Source: Sphagnum compactum
Lineage: Eukaryota > Bryophyta > Sphagnopsida > Sphagnales
Assembly (NCBI GenBank): GCA_965153455.1
Contig: OZ234493.1
Location: 4,774,001-4,838,000, forward strand
Length of the DNA stretch: 64,000 nt
Direction of reading: 5' to 3'
The notes under the pieces were generated by a model. The model saw nothing but the letters and a program-made list of their open reading frames with translations, was not told the origin of the DNA and did not search any database. Positions 48,820 through 61,334 of this stretch are shown here, one piece after another; positions within the stretch are counted from its first letter, which is position 1; each line of letters starts with the position of its first letter. The translations under genes and the position numbers were made by a program.

Positions 48820-51400
48820 AAACAACAAAAAAAAAGCCCATCCTTTTTTGTCAATTTTAAAATAAATAAATCACCAAGTGATAAATTTTCACCCATAAAA
48901 AAAACTAGAATAGCAGCGCACTCTAAAAGTCAATGAAGTTTTAAGTACCTAGTAGGAGGTGATACAGAAGTGATGGTCCATAAATAGGATTCCCTTTATT
49001 GATCATCTTGATAAAACCCTACCATACTTTAGAATAGAAAAAAGACCCACCTCGAAGGGGAAATGAAAAAACAACAAAAGAGGAAAAACATTCAACCAAG
49101 CAACAACACCCAAAAAGCACAAATGTGTCATGAAGAGAGCAATGGGAACTTGTTGAAGAGTATAGACTTAAACTCTTTGCCACATGAAGCAAATCAGACA
49201 AAGAGACTGGGGGGTGGGAAATCTACCTTGCTGTACCTTTGCAATTAAGCATGGTCTAACTGAATCGTGTCCCAAGTTCAACCCATTGCATGTTTAACAA
49301 GACTCAGCCTCTCTTTTGTGATATCCAGCAGGTACGGGTATCGCAAGAAAAATGAAAAAAAACATTTATGCCTTGCTGCCCTTGGATTAGGGCGTTCCCA
49401 AAATACAAGCTCCTTGGCTCTACCTCAGGCAAGTGCTTATTTTGTGAACCTCCTGCCCCTTGACGTGCCGTCCACCACCAATAAGAAAATTTAGCCAAAT
49501 TTGACAATCACAAACGAAACATGAAAATGAAATTATTTAAGCATCCTTCTACATTGTTGGCTACCCACTGGAACCTTATATAGAATCTTGTAAATTTTAT
49601 TTGAAACATATTCACATTCGGAGATTAGAAATCCCAAAAAAACACCAATTTTTTGCTTTTTTTTTTGGGGGGGGAGGGAGGGGAAGGGGGGGTCAAAGAA
49701 AACTAAAACTAAGGAAAGAAATGAAGCTATGCCATGTATCTCAAAAGTTACCATTCACATGGTTGGTGTTTTTTTTAACAATCTGTTTCTATTGATTAGG
49801 TTTAAAGGATCATTGTTGTTGCATGAGGGCTAATTAGGAATTGCCAAATATTCTGAAACAGGAGGACCCATTAGCTCTGAAAACACATTCATTGCTCACC
49901 TCAAAAAAAAATTTGTCACAACTTCCATGACAGTTTTATCTACTTTAATGCATTCACTATTTTGCAAGGAATGATGAAACCTGAAACAAAAGTGTGTAAG
50001 TTCACACTTCACACATATTGTGCATAATTTGTTTTTTATATTATTTTTCCCTTCCATTAAATGACTACATGCTAATAAAGGCAACCCTTACATAAAATCA
50101 AGCGATTTTGATCAGCAATAATAAATGATTAGGTGTTGGAATGCCCAATACAGTAAATGCAAGGAATATTTAGCCCTAACTTGCCCATTGCTGAAGGAAT
50201 ATTTTGCTCCTATATTTTGGGGCTTTCATGATGGATTAGGTTAAGCTGCAGAAAATGTTTTCTTGTCATGCAATAATTTATTTAATTTTGCCTCCTATAC
50301 TTAAATGTCTCACAACTTTTGGTGATCATGAATGTGGCAAGATCATCTGTATCGATTGATTTGTCAAACTACTACTGTATTTGGCCCCCTTCACACCCAA
50401 CCAACTACCCCAAAGACTGCAAATTGCAATTATTTTTGTACTCAATGCAGAGCATGCCTGATCCATTGCCAAGTCTCTCACAATGCCTTAGGCAACAACA
50501 ACATTGCATATACTACTGTCATAGTATAATGCTGTGCAAACAAGGGGACAAGTAGTAGTAAGCTGTTCATTCACTCTCACTAGTTAGCCTGCGCCGTTGG
50601 CCCAAGTGTGACCAAACAAACACATTGAGGGCTCAACTCATTTTTCCTTCCAAACCCAATTTTTAGCAATTTTTTTGAATTTCCAGCAACAAAATCCACT
50701 CAAAAAGAAATATCCTCCACACCTTAGCTCTGAAAATTGTGAAATAAACTCTATTAAATCTGACTTACTAAGGGATTTTCACCAAATAATTCCAATACAG
50801 TTTTCAGTTTCGATTTTAGTTAATTTTCATTGAGAAAATGGTTCAATAATCAATAGCTTCCACACTGTAGCTTCAAACAATCTCAAACACCAAGTAGGTG
50901 CACCCTAACTCATCAAGAGCTTTCCAAAGATACCAAGAAGGCTGCATGAAACACCATGGTTTGGGAGATCTCTCAGCGTGACATGACAAAACAAAACAAA
51001 CTACCTCCCTTGCTTCATAGATGGATATTATATTTTACATGGAGAAGGAAAGTAGAAGACACTCATCATGTTGTCTCCAGAGTTATCCTCCAGAAATTAT
51101 TAGAGGCTTGGGTGGGGGCTAGGTGGATGTCACATTCCTGGATCCATGGCTTGTTTTTAGAAAACCACTTTTGTTATGGAGGAGCTATGGTGGGAATCAA
51201 TATAACAAAGGGTTAAGCCAAATTTGGCTATAAATGAATTATGAAAGTGAAAAACATCTTAGCAACCCCCCCCCCCTTTTTTTTGGCTACCTATTGCAAC
51301 ACAATATAAAAATCTGGCAATTTGTTTCTGATCCCCACCCCCCTTCCCCCAAATCTGCAGGGGACAGAAACCCCCCATATACCCCTTTTTTATTCAAAAT
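48820..51400. other. Spacer without recognisable gene
   Basis: Open frames of 86 codons or fewer with no motif. T/G homopolymer runs at 49660-49690. The phrase AAGCCAAATTTGGCTATAAA at about 51215 is the inverted-repeat core of family B, without the rest. Confidence 0.35.
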
Positions 51401-51714
51401 GTTGTATGTGATGAACACCACAATGGAACCAAAATGGTTCTCCTGAGGTTCTCACTGGGTTCCTTTGGTTTTGACCAGTGTTGGGTGGATATTTGATTTT
51501 ATCAATAAACTTTGGGCCTGAAATTTAAAAATATTTCTGAATAATAGAACTGTCATTTTTTTAAAATAAAAAAATGATAATCAAAGAAGTGACGGCTTTC
51601 ATGAAAGAACTGGTAAAGAACTGATGATTTTATAAGCAGTTATTAGTTTCATTCAATTTTTTTCTTGAAAGACAAATGAAAAAGTTTAATTCAATTTTTG
51701 AGAACCATATTATA

Positions 51715-51728
51715 TGGTATCAGACCCA
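51715..51728 (+). other. Possible LTR-retrotransposon primer-binding site
   Basis: TGGTATCAGACCCA resembles the initiator-tRNA-Met complementary site TGGTATCAGAGC that follows the 5' LTR of many plant Copia elements, with one change at the 11th base. No LTR pair or gag-pol sequence was recognised around it, so it can at most be a relic. Confidence 0.3.
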
Positions 51729-51729
51729 G

Positions 51730-52950
51730 TTCTTTGAGTTTTTGAGAATTGCACTTACAAACCCTAACAAGCAACCGCCACGATAACTGTAAGGGCTCCA
51801 TTTTATCCCCAAACATTGGCTTGACCAACGATGTTGGGTGAAATTGTAGATTGTGGGTTAACATGCCATGTAAACCGTGAAAGTGCAGAGCCATTTGTTT
51901 GTTGTGTTGCATGAATTGTGTTTGCTTATCATTTTGAACTGCTTCAAGCCAGGTTGACAGATAAAAGCTGATTCAGCCATCTTCCACATATACTGTAGAC
52001 TAGGGTCAGTTTCCACATTCACAAAACGAATTCTTTTTAAAAATTTGAAATTATATATTTTTTCAAACATCTACTATAGTATTGTGAAAAAGAGTAGTGA
52101 AATTATTCAGAGTATAGTCTATGATAATCATGATGAATTTCAACATATCAACTTCATATTTTCACATAATTTCATTTCAGTATGACGAAGCTAACCTTAG
52201 GGTGAGGTACTACCCCAGAACTAATCAGCTCATCATAATCAACCACTGGCATAATCGACCACACAAAAGTCACCTTAGAGGCAGTTAGTTAAATGAGGGG
52301 ATTTCAAGGGAGTGGTATGAGCATGTAAATGATATGATAGCCACCAGAGAGATTGCGTTATAAACCAGGGATTTTGGATTCTGGGTGGAGTTGAGTACAG
52401 ATGAGCTTGTAAACCGTATGATAGCCATGAAATCTTTTGTTTATAAACTAGGAATGTTCCCTTCCAGGGTTAAGTACAATGAATGAGAACTGTGTGTTGC
52501 AAGGGTGATGTTGCATCGGAGTCCTGCACAGTGGCACATGACAAGCAGCAATTTATTAACATGGCCCTTGTAAGATAACCTTGTAAAGCATCAACTCCCC
52601 CACCGCCTGGCATCAGCAAATAAACTGATACCAACCACAAATAAAGCCATAAATAATTGAATGCTTTGTGTTTCTTTTCTAAAGAATACCAGACACCTAC
52701 AGCTACAAACCCTTTGAAGCACTGGTGGTTTTCATTATATAGCCAATGGTTTTATAGAAAAATAGTCAAGGTAGGGTGCTCTTAAAAAGGGCTATTATTC
52801 CAGGCAAAAATAGTGGCAGCCAATTTTTGGAATAGAATTTTCACTGCAACCAATGAAAAATCGTGTCATGGAGTGCAGGGACCTCCTGGTTTTCTTTTTA
52901 AAGTTATGTTTGGTGTAGAGAGTGGACTGTCCACTGTTCACTTTCCACTT
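51730..52950. other. Spacer without recognisable gene
   Basis: Unique-looking sequence; no protein motif, RNA gene or TIR pair seen. Confidence 0.35.
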
Positions 52951-52959
52951 GCACAGTGG

Positions 52960-53230
52960 ACAATCAACTTTCCATGCAAGCTTTGCAGGGTGTCAAATCA
53001 AACAGTTCCCAAGTTCCTGACATGTTCCCTGAACAGTTCACAATAGGACCTCATTTTTATGTTTGGCACATGTTGGGCCAAAGGGGACGAGCTCTATACT
53101 TCAAAATAGAACCTTCTTTTTTGGGGAGCCTCCATAGAATTATTTTTTTAATGATGGCCCAATCAAGGTTTATTGCAAAGGAAAAAAACAAAACAAAACA
53201 AAACTTGGGAGGCATCTCATCTACTTAATA
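52960..53230 (+). mobile_element. Dispersed repeat family A, copy 7
   Basis: CAAGTTCCTGACATGTTCCC, CAATAGGACCTCATTTTT, ATGATGGCCCAATCAAGG with TTGCAAAGG, then AACTTGGGAGGCATC in the family order. More diverged than copy 2. Confidence 0.5.
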
Positions 53231-53669
53231 AGGGAGGTGAAAAGGAGGGATGAATATGGCATAGTTTCCCTTTTCAATTAGGTCTCTTTACACTAGAGCT
53301 TGAAAGCTTATGACCATTGAAATAGAAAATTCGTGATGAGAGGAAAAGATGTATTGAGATATAAATTCACTTAACACAAAGCTTGAAGGCATAAGGGACT
53401 AAAGAAATGGAGGCAATGAAAACTTGACATGGAATCCTAAGTGGCAACTTATGAATAATGTTTCATGGTCTAGTGGATTTCACATCCAACTCACATATTT
53501 GAGGTGGGCCTAGTGCAAAGTTTTTTAGACCATTCGCCCAAAAAACCATGATTGGTCTAAAATGTTATTTCTTTTTGGCTTAATAGCCCATAGTTTTCCC
53601 CTACCATTAACCTAGGCCAACAATGACCAAAAAAAAAACATGTATGCAAAAAAATTCTTGCAACCAAGG

Positions 53670-54030
53670 AGGTGAAGGAACATGCCTCAATGGGCCCAAG
53701 TTTTCTTTCTTTTGGGGGAAGGGCGGGGGTGCTAGATTATTATTGTTCCCATTATGTTCCCATCACATTCCCCAACGTGTTTTCAATAGCTCCTCACTTT
53801 ATCCCATATTCTTTGCCCTAAGTTATACTCTTGAAAACCTACATATCCAACCCAAAGGAAGAGATTACAATGCATCTATTTTGAGACTGTTCAAAGCATG
53901 ATTTTATTTTATTTTCATTGATGGCCCAATCAAAGATGCCCAACACAATTTAGAATTTATTTTTTTTAAAACTTAATTTATTTTTGGAGGTTCCCACAAC
54001 TAATTAATATGAATCACAATGTCCTACCTT
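53670..54030 (+). mobile_element. Dispersed repeat family A, copy 8
   Basis: AAGTTTTCTTTCTTTTGGGG, the GTTCCC block (53745-53785), CAATAGCTCCTCACTTTATC, CCATATTCTTTGCCC, GATGGCCCAATCAAAGATGC, then GGAGGTTCCCACAACTAAT and TAATATGAATCACAATG. Nearly complete. Confidence 0.6.
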
Positions 54031-54039
54031 GGTAAGGTA

Positions 54040-56255
54040 CCTCAGCAAAGTCTTTTATCACTTCACAACCAGGGCCCACACATAAATGATTTCTGAATTT
54101 ACATGGGATGATCTTGCGACATATTTGGAGGGCTCTCAGCATTTCCGTGGCCAGGGTTCCTCACCATAGTGTTAATGGGCCCTTAGATTTTTTAGAACTA
54201 CAGAACTACATATCAGAATCAATTTGTATGTAGATATTGTGAGAACCATGGTTATGTTTTGAAGGCTCACTTGAAAATCAAGGGTCATTTGGTGTTATTT
54301 CTCAGAAGTGCCCAACACTTGTCGACACCCAATCAATCAAGAGCCCACACACAAGAAGTTCCCATGAGGGTGGGTGAGCAAAATTGTATGGCTATATTTC
54401 TAAAGTAACACAATTTGCACTTCCACATCACCATAAAATAATTCCAAAAGTTGAAAATTTTCAATTCCAAGAATATTGATTCAAATCAGGGATAGGTGAT
54501 AAGAATCCAAACAAGAAGTTTGGAGTTTGGTCTCAAAAAATAAATATTATGCACCCAAGAGGTTGAATTGTACTTAGACTGGGTAATAATAATGAGTAGT
54601 TACTTGCCCCTAAGTATGGGCTTCATGAGACAGCATCCACTAATGCACCATGTAGGATTGATGGTAGGTGGAAAGCAAATGATTTATCATTACTCAATAA
54701 TGCCTTCTCTAACACTAGCAGTTAAGCAAACAAAGATGCTTAATTTCTTCACATTCCCATTGGGGCATTTTTAATACATTTCCTTCCTATTTCACATGGA
54801 TTCATTATTTAATGCACATGCACTGTGCACATGTATTTACCTACTTATGGGCACATATTTTATTATTACACCTACTTAAGAATGGATCCAATAGGTTCAC
54901 AATTCACACACTAAGTCCCTAGTCCATACCTACCTAACATGGATTCAATGCGGTGCACACACAAGGTGCACATATGAGTTATTTAAAGAGTTGGAAGTAT
55001 AATGCTTAATTTGTTTCAAATGGGATTTAGAATTGAAGCACATGGATGGATTCAAATTTCACACATGCACAAAATGAAAATAGTTTATTTCTGCAATTTA
55101 GGTTATGAAGAACACACAATATTTTCATAATTTAATTATATTGATTGGTCTATTATCAACATTCAATATTTGAACTAATAGAGATATCCATAAAATAAGT
55201 ACAACATTAGTACCTAGAGTTAGTCATTAAGGGAAATTATATATATATATTCATTTGAATAAATTATTCTAAATGGCTTGTTTAATGATTATTTCAATAG
55301 ATAATATTATCATATGACATTTTAACTTGTATGTCTTATAAATCTTACTTACAAATCAATCAAAAGATAATATGCTTAAGAAAACCACTATATATAGATA
55401 TCCATATGTTTAATTATATATTCCAAATATACTTAATATGGGCACAAATATGTGCAACATCCACATTTGTTGAGAAGGATTTTGTAAACAATTTATGAAT
55501 AAAATACAAAGCCCGAATTGCAAATACATTTACAATGTCAAAACATATTTCACTTGTTTTGTATGCCATGAACTATTAACCAAGAAGAAAATCAGAACCA
55601 TATTTAAATTATTTTTCTAAGGTGCTACATAATGTGCATTTATTATCTTTCAAAAATACCCCCTTTCTATCTATTTAATGGTTGTATGGGTAAATTTAAA
55701 CTTACATAACATATTAATGAACATTTGGTACTAATGTAATAGCACATGTTGGTGGTCCATTACTCACATCTCACATTCAATTTGCATAATGGTAATTTTA
55801 ATTTAGATGTAAACATATTATTTACATAAATATTATGCACTCACTTTACCATCATTAACCATCATGTCATGAGCAAATGAATATATCTTCATCCATGTAA
55901 CATGTGAATAATATGATTGAATTTCCATAATTTTTTGTAATCTACATCGTTTATAAATGTTGGGTTCATGGATTTGGCTTGTAGTTTTATTTTAAAAGAT
56001 TAATCCCACCTTTCTTGACTGTATGTTAATGTTGTTCAATGGAAGGGGTGGATCATGACTTATCCAACAGGCTTTAGATAATCTAGAGATGACAAAAGAT
56101 GGTTTATGTACATATTGTAAAACACTTCTGTTGCAATGTTGGCACATTATTTAAATTGGTGAAGGAAATTTTAAGTAATTTAAATATATATGTCACATGG
56201 TATCATAATACATTTTTTTGTTAACGCATTAGACATACATAATTTATGATGGAAA
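54040..56255. other. AT-rich spacer
   Basis: No gene recognised. Many ATATAT and ATTTAAAT words; a TATATATATAT run at 55238. Confidence 0.35.
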
Positions 56256-56261
56256 TCAATC

Positions 56262-56727
56262 TAAAGGTCACTTTAGACAAAGGTCCAAGGAGCATGGTCC
56301 AATGAAATTGAATATTTCTATTAGTCAAGAGTTTTAAATTGGTCCCAAGGCCTTCAGACAAGGGTCCACGAACAAGACAAATCAATTATGATTTAGTCTA
56401 CATGGCATCATTTTGGAAGGAACACCAATTGGTCCAAACCAAAAAAAACAGTTTAAAGGAGAGCTCATGGTTTGGAGAATCAAAATGTAAGTTAGAGTCC
56501 AAGGTTTCTTTTCCTCTTGTTGCTCAAAATTCTGTGAAAATAGAAGACAGATCTATGGATGAAGTACTTTGTTGAGAGCACACCAACTCTCTCATTTTTT
56601 ATTAATTCTAAAGTTAACATGGCTTTTTTGTGGATCCTCGCAAGGTGTTTGATAAAAAGAGTGCATTTTCAGGCTTGCCAAGTGCACAAAATGAAATTGA
56701 AAACAGAAAATTAAAAAACCCATGAAA

Positions 56728-56763
<36 letters not shown>

Positions 56764-56975
56764 AAAGGTTAACCTAATCCTCTCAGAGGTCAATCACACA
56801 TTTTTTATATTGAACCTCGAATTGGACCCCAAGCCTTTAGACACACTCATTATACCTTACAAATTATTTCTTTTAAATGTGAAAAAGGGTCCAATTCAAG
56901 ATTCAATTTGCTTAAAATTGGTCCCTGAGCTTTTGGTCTGTGGACCCTTGTCTAAAGTGACTTTAATATATTTGA
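56262..56975. mobile_element. Non-autonomous terminal-inverted-repeat element (about 0.7 kb)
   Basis: The left end TAAAGGTCACTTTAGACAAA with GGTCCAAGG matches the inverse of the right end (TAAAGTCACTTTAGACAAGG, GGTCCACAGACC). Inner copies of GGCCTTCAGACAAGGGTCCA (about 56349) and CCCCAAGCCTTTAGACA (about 56828) repeat the end motif. A 33-base A run lies inside. No transposase. Size and layout fit a MITE; the superfamily is not decided because no clear target duplication is visible. Confidence 0.55.
56729..56761. repeat. Poly-A tract (33 bases)
   Basis: Uninterrupted A run inside the TIR element at 56262-56975. Confidence 0.9.
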
Positions 56976-56979
56976 ATTA

Positions 56980-57785
56980 AGTTTCACATGGAACAACCTT
57001 CGCATTTTTTAACTAATAGATAATTACATGAAGTTCTAAGCAAAACAAAGAAGGAATCGCTTAGTAGTACTCTGGAAGTTTTTAATCCTGCTATAGACCC
57101 CAAAAAAAAGCGGAAAACAACTTTAGAAAACAAAAATTCGGAAAGGCTTTGACCAAAGGAAAAAAGAAAAGGAAAAGAGATGAGATTACAACAAGCGCAA
57201 TGAAGCTACAAGGAGAAAAAAATTCACACTGAAATTTCTTTAACTAACACACAAAGAAGAAAATGAACAAGGAAAAAAAACAGAAAAAAAAGAAGGCAAA
57301 GATCAACAATTAACAAGCAAAGCAAGACCACAAAAAGCCAAACAGAGAAGAGAGGGATAACAGGGTTTTTTCCCTTCAATTTTGTGATACTGAAAAATTG
57401 ATGTTTTTTTCCAGAATAGAAAAAATAGACAAATCTAAACTATAAAAACAAACATTTCCCTATTTTTTTGTTGAAAAAGGTCAAAAAACATGGTGGAAGA
57501 AAAAACACTGATGACCAAGCTATGAGGGGTATGAATTATTTTCTAAATATAAAGAACCACACTTTTGAAAGCTAGCATAATTTTTTAAAAGTTAATTAGA
57601 AAACAAATAAAAGACAAACTTTCACAAGCAAATCAACAAACAGAAACCAAACAAAGCATGAGAGGAAAAACAAAGAACAAGAAAAATAATAACAAATTTG
57701 CAAAAATAACAGCATCAATCGAACGGTGGAGGAGAGGTATAGCTAGCTGTAATTATTCTATTATGTATACTCTTTTTAATTTCCG
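56980..57785. other. A/purine-rich spacer
   Basis: Plus strand dominated by AAAGAAAA and GAAAACAAA words. No gene. Confidence 0.4.
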
Positions 57786-57794
57786 TTCATAAAA

Positions 57795-57920
57795 ATTACC
57801 TTTCTTGACCCAAACCAAGAAGGAAACCCAACATGGAGTCCATGGATCAGTTGGGGTTCATCCACAATAGACACCAAAAATTTCTTTGTTGACCTAAATC
57901 AAGAAGGAAACCCGGTGTAT
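57795..57920. repeat. 85-bp-spaced direct duplication
   Basis: TTGACCCAAACCAAGAAGGA near 57805 and TTGACCTAAATCAAGAAGGA near 57889 (both followed by AACCC) are two copies of the same segment. Confidence 0.6.
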
Positions 57921-58059
57921 GCTACAGAATGGGCAAGTGGATGCGCATTAAGATGGATAATGTGTCCTTGGGGAGCCTGGTACAGTGAGAGGGGTGGCAC
58001 ACTTTGCATAATGGGCAGCTACAAGCCCATTCCATACGTAACATCTTTGGTAAATGATT

Positions 58060-58225
58060 GTGATGCACAATGAAATGGGGACAACATGAGAAGTACATGG
58101 GAAGAAGAGAACATCATGCGAATGTCATGTGAACAATGTGGGAACAACATGGGAATGTCATGTGAACAATGTGGGAACATTATGAGAATGTCATCAAAAC
58201 ATGTGAAATTTAATGGGAATCTGAA
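58060..58225 (-). mobile_element. Dispersed repeat family A, copy 9 (partial, expanded GGGAAC block)
   Basis: Only the GGGAACA block is present. It is expanded into tandem units near 30 bp: AATGTCATGTGAACAATGTG occurs at about 58120 and 58151. Confidence 0.5.
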
Positions 58226-58827
58226 CAAAACAAAATATGGGAAACTCTCTCTATGGTAATAAGTGTATGCTTCTAGTTTGGAACATTATATAACATAATG
58301 ATCTCCTACGCTAGGGAAGAGTATGAATTATTATCCATGTGACTGCATGTGGTAGGTTGAAGAGCACCAAAATTACCCAACCTACTACGGTTTGTAACAT
58401 GAACCTAACAACCGCTCGTGTTTGTGTACTTGGAAAGCGCCTTATGTGGCGCAACAACCCAGAGGCCTTTACGAAAACACAATTTTGCCTGCAGAGAGGT
58501 AGGCAATTACATTTTCATAAACCCTGTCATTGTTTTTTTTTCCAGTGATACCCAGCACGTACCTGTTGGGTATTATGAGATTTTTTTTAAAAATTTTTTA
58601 AAAAGGCACATGGTTTTTTACGTCATGTAACGCCCTTGGCCACAGGCATTACTGGAATGGGGGCCCACTTATGGAGCTCCGCCTCACATGGCCCTTATTC
58701 TGGTGATGCTGGTGGCATTAGACGCTACCCCACAGAGAAAAAAGTGACATAGGTAGTAATCATTCACCACAGATTTTAAATGGGCTCAGTTGGCTGGATT
58801 CATCCACAACAATAGAGACCCAATGAA

Positions 58828-58854
58828 GGGGGGGGGGGGGGGGGGGGGGGGGGG
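58828..58854. repeat. Poly-G tract (27 bases)
   Basis: Uninterrupted G run; length is likely to vary between assemblies. Confidence 0.9.
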
Positions 58855-59154
58855 TGTTTGTTCCACTCAAGCCTTAGGCGTGTGTGGTACGTTGTTGAGT
58901 AGGCATCCAAAATCATGTGGCCGCGGGCCATTTATAACAAAGCCCAGATTACACACGCTTGGGCATGGAACACTAGGTAGTGTTTTCAGCTTTTCTGGGA
59001 GTTTTATTTTAATAATAAGTGGATGGATGTCCCACTGGCTGGCTGCTGGCCTGTTTGTTGCCTTTGCAGACACGGCTAATAAGGAGCATTTCTTGACATG
59101 CTCTTCTTGGTGATAAATATGGGGGCCCATTCTCCACATTCCACACACCGCGTT

Positions 59155-59176
59155 TGTGTGTGTGTGTGTGTGTGTG
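59155..59176. repeat. (TG)n microsatellite
   Basis: Eleven tandem TG units inside the 58480-59535 element. Confidence 0.9.
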
Positions 59177-59539
59177 CAGAATTGCAAAGACTGAATGTGT
59201 GAGTGAGGGCATGCTGCTGCTTCTGCATATGGCTGGCTGCTGTTGTCGTCCCATTGGGTACCAACTTTTTAAATTTATTTTGGCAGATTAGAACGTGGAC
59301 AGGTGGAATTTTTTGTAAAAAAAAAAAGCCATTTTCCAGTATATCCTTAAGGACCAAAGCTTTTTACATGGTGTAAAAATCCCCCTTTTCTTCTTATAAA
59401 AAGAATGAATGTGTATGATAGTTGAAGGGTACCCAATGAATACCCTCTGGGTATCACATGAATTTTTGGTTTGGAAAAACACGATGACTACCTCCACAGG
59501 CATTAAGGTTTTCAAAATGTCCACTGGATACACTAGAGA

Positions 59540-60835
59540 AAAAAAAAACCTGCGAGTTTTTTTTACAGTGTTGAGAAAAAAGAGTTATAGTCTAGTGTAA
59601 GGCTAAGACAGAGCATGCAGGCTCTCCTTTTCTTCGATTGTTTTTTTAAATGGGGGAATATTCAACAGAATATGTTTTTGGAAAAAAATAATCACCTCGC
59701 CCCAGAAAGAAAAAAAAATGCTGCCTGCAGAGTGTATTTCTCTCTAGTCCCATACTTATTCAAGGCAGGGAAAGAGTTGAGCTTGCATCCTCCAGACTCC
59801 TCCCACGTATATGGGATAAAAGGAACAGGCCAAAACCCTACTTTACAGACCAGCATGATTCTTCTTCTGAGATTTTGCACCAACCCAGCCAGGACACCCC
59901 TCGCCTACAATGCACCTGCCTTCTAGACCACAGCCTCTAGCTCTCTCATTCACCTCCCTTTTTGTTTGATTCATTGTTTATTTGTTTGATGTGAGCAACC
60001 TGTGATGACAAGTTTTTTACATTTAGCTCATCTTCATAAACAACCAACCCATAAGAAGACTTTTAAAACTTCATTTTGAGGGGACCTTAGAATATCTCCC
60101 ACCCATACACACAGACACACACTCAATCAATCAGGACTTGTTAAGTCCAAAATGTAAATCAAATGTCGTCTCCCCCCTTTGCCCCACCTGTAAACAAGAA
60201 AAATTGAACAAGGTGAATTAAGTGAGAGATAATTTTAAATATCATGGCTTAATTGACCAATGGTTTAAGCTAGTTTGGCTCATCCTGTCAATTATCAACA
60301 ATGAACAACAATGATTTTTGCATTATTGCATTATGGAAGGGCCTTAAAACATATGCATGTTTCAAGCCCAAAACTATTTTTTTCCAATAAGTTCATTACA
60401 TTTGATTATTGTATTTCATCAAAAAAATTCAATTCAAAGCATTTAACAATTGTCGTCAGCGATGCTCGTCTTACCCTTAGTTAAATTATTACCTCAAATG
60501 AGGATGGCATCTTAAATGTAAAGTTCGTCAAAACATTTATAAAAAGTCACTTGTTTATAGAAGGAAAAAAATTCTGAGTTCTTTACACCGAGTAAGGACT
60601 TTGACCTGGGGGAGTGTTCTGAGAATTCGGGTCTTGTGTTTGGTTTTGGCCTTCAAGAGATCTCAAGTCAGAGAAAGGCCGTTCTTGTCCTTACTCTATA
60701 TGTTATTGCTTGCTGCCATTTCTTGGTTTTTCTTGGGGGGAAGAAAAGAGGGTCAGAAAGGGTATGACACCTCTACCAAATTTTACGGTCTTTTGTGTAA
60801 TTTACCATCTCACCTAATTCAAACTCTTTGGGATT
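59540..60835. other. Spacer without recognisable gene
   Basis: Plus-strand open frames of 99-103 codons (59615-59926 and 60601-60900) have no recognisable motif and no splice-joined partner. No RNA gene seen. Confidence 0.35.
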
Positions 60836-60841
60836 TACAGA

Positions 60842-61328
60842 GCCATGGTGACCAGGGTGAACCAGCACCCCCATTGGTACCATGGGTAAAAATCCCATAA
60901 TCCATTTAAATTATTTCTGAATAGTACAAATATCCCATGCATGGACCACAGTGAAGCAGCACCCAGTGCACCATGACGGATGAATGGTAAGTGGTCAGGA
61001 AACAGTTTCCTGTTGGCTTCCAGTTCATTAGCTAACCATGGTGGTTAGCTCCAGTGCTTTTTTCCCTACCTACAAACAACCCACAGGCAGATTGTTATTA
61101 GATAAGTAGTAAAAACAGCCCTTACCTATGTATAAACCATCTACTGACTGAGAAGTTACATATTTCCTTAACTATCTACCTATGTATGAGACCTATTCCT
61201 TACAAAATGGGTTACCAAGGTGAAACCAAATATTAACTCAGGTGAGGTTCATCCACAACTGGGTAAAAACTGGCATCCAATGGATGACGGGCTGGCAGGT
61301 GGGTGCTGGTTCACTATGGCCCCATGGA
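60842..61328. mobile_element. Short terminal-inverted-repeat element (about 0.49 kb)
   Basis: The left end CAGGGTGAACCAGCACCC, followed by CATTGG and GGTAAAAA, matches the inverse of the right end (CCATAGTGAACCAGCACCC, then CATTGGATGCCAG and TTTTTACCC). A third diverged copy of the end motif (CAGTGAAGCAGCACCC) is inside at about 60951. MITE-like, non-coding. Confidence 0.55.
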
Positions 61329-61334
61329 TAGACA

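Larger units (their letters stand above)
58480..59535. mobile_element. TIR element with long imperfect inverted repeats
   Basis: The left arm (TTTTGCCTGCAGAGAGGTAG, CATTGTTTTTTTTTCCAGTG, GTGATACCCAGC, TTGGGTA, TTTTTTACGTCATGTAA; about 58485-58632) matches in order the inverse of the right arm (ATGCCTGTGGAGGTAGTCAT, TTTTTCCAAACC, GTGATACCCAGAGGG, TTGGGTACCC, TTTTTACACCATGTAAAAA; about 59510-59355). Arms of 150 bp or more and a 1-kb size fit a Mutator-like or foldback non-autonomous element. Outer limits and any 9-bp duplication were not resolved. It contains a 27-base G run and a TG microsatellite. Confidence 0.55.
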
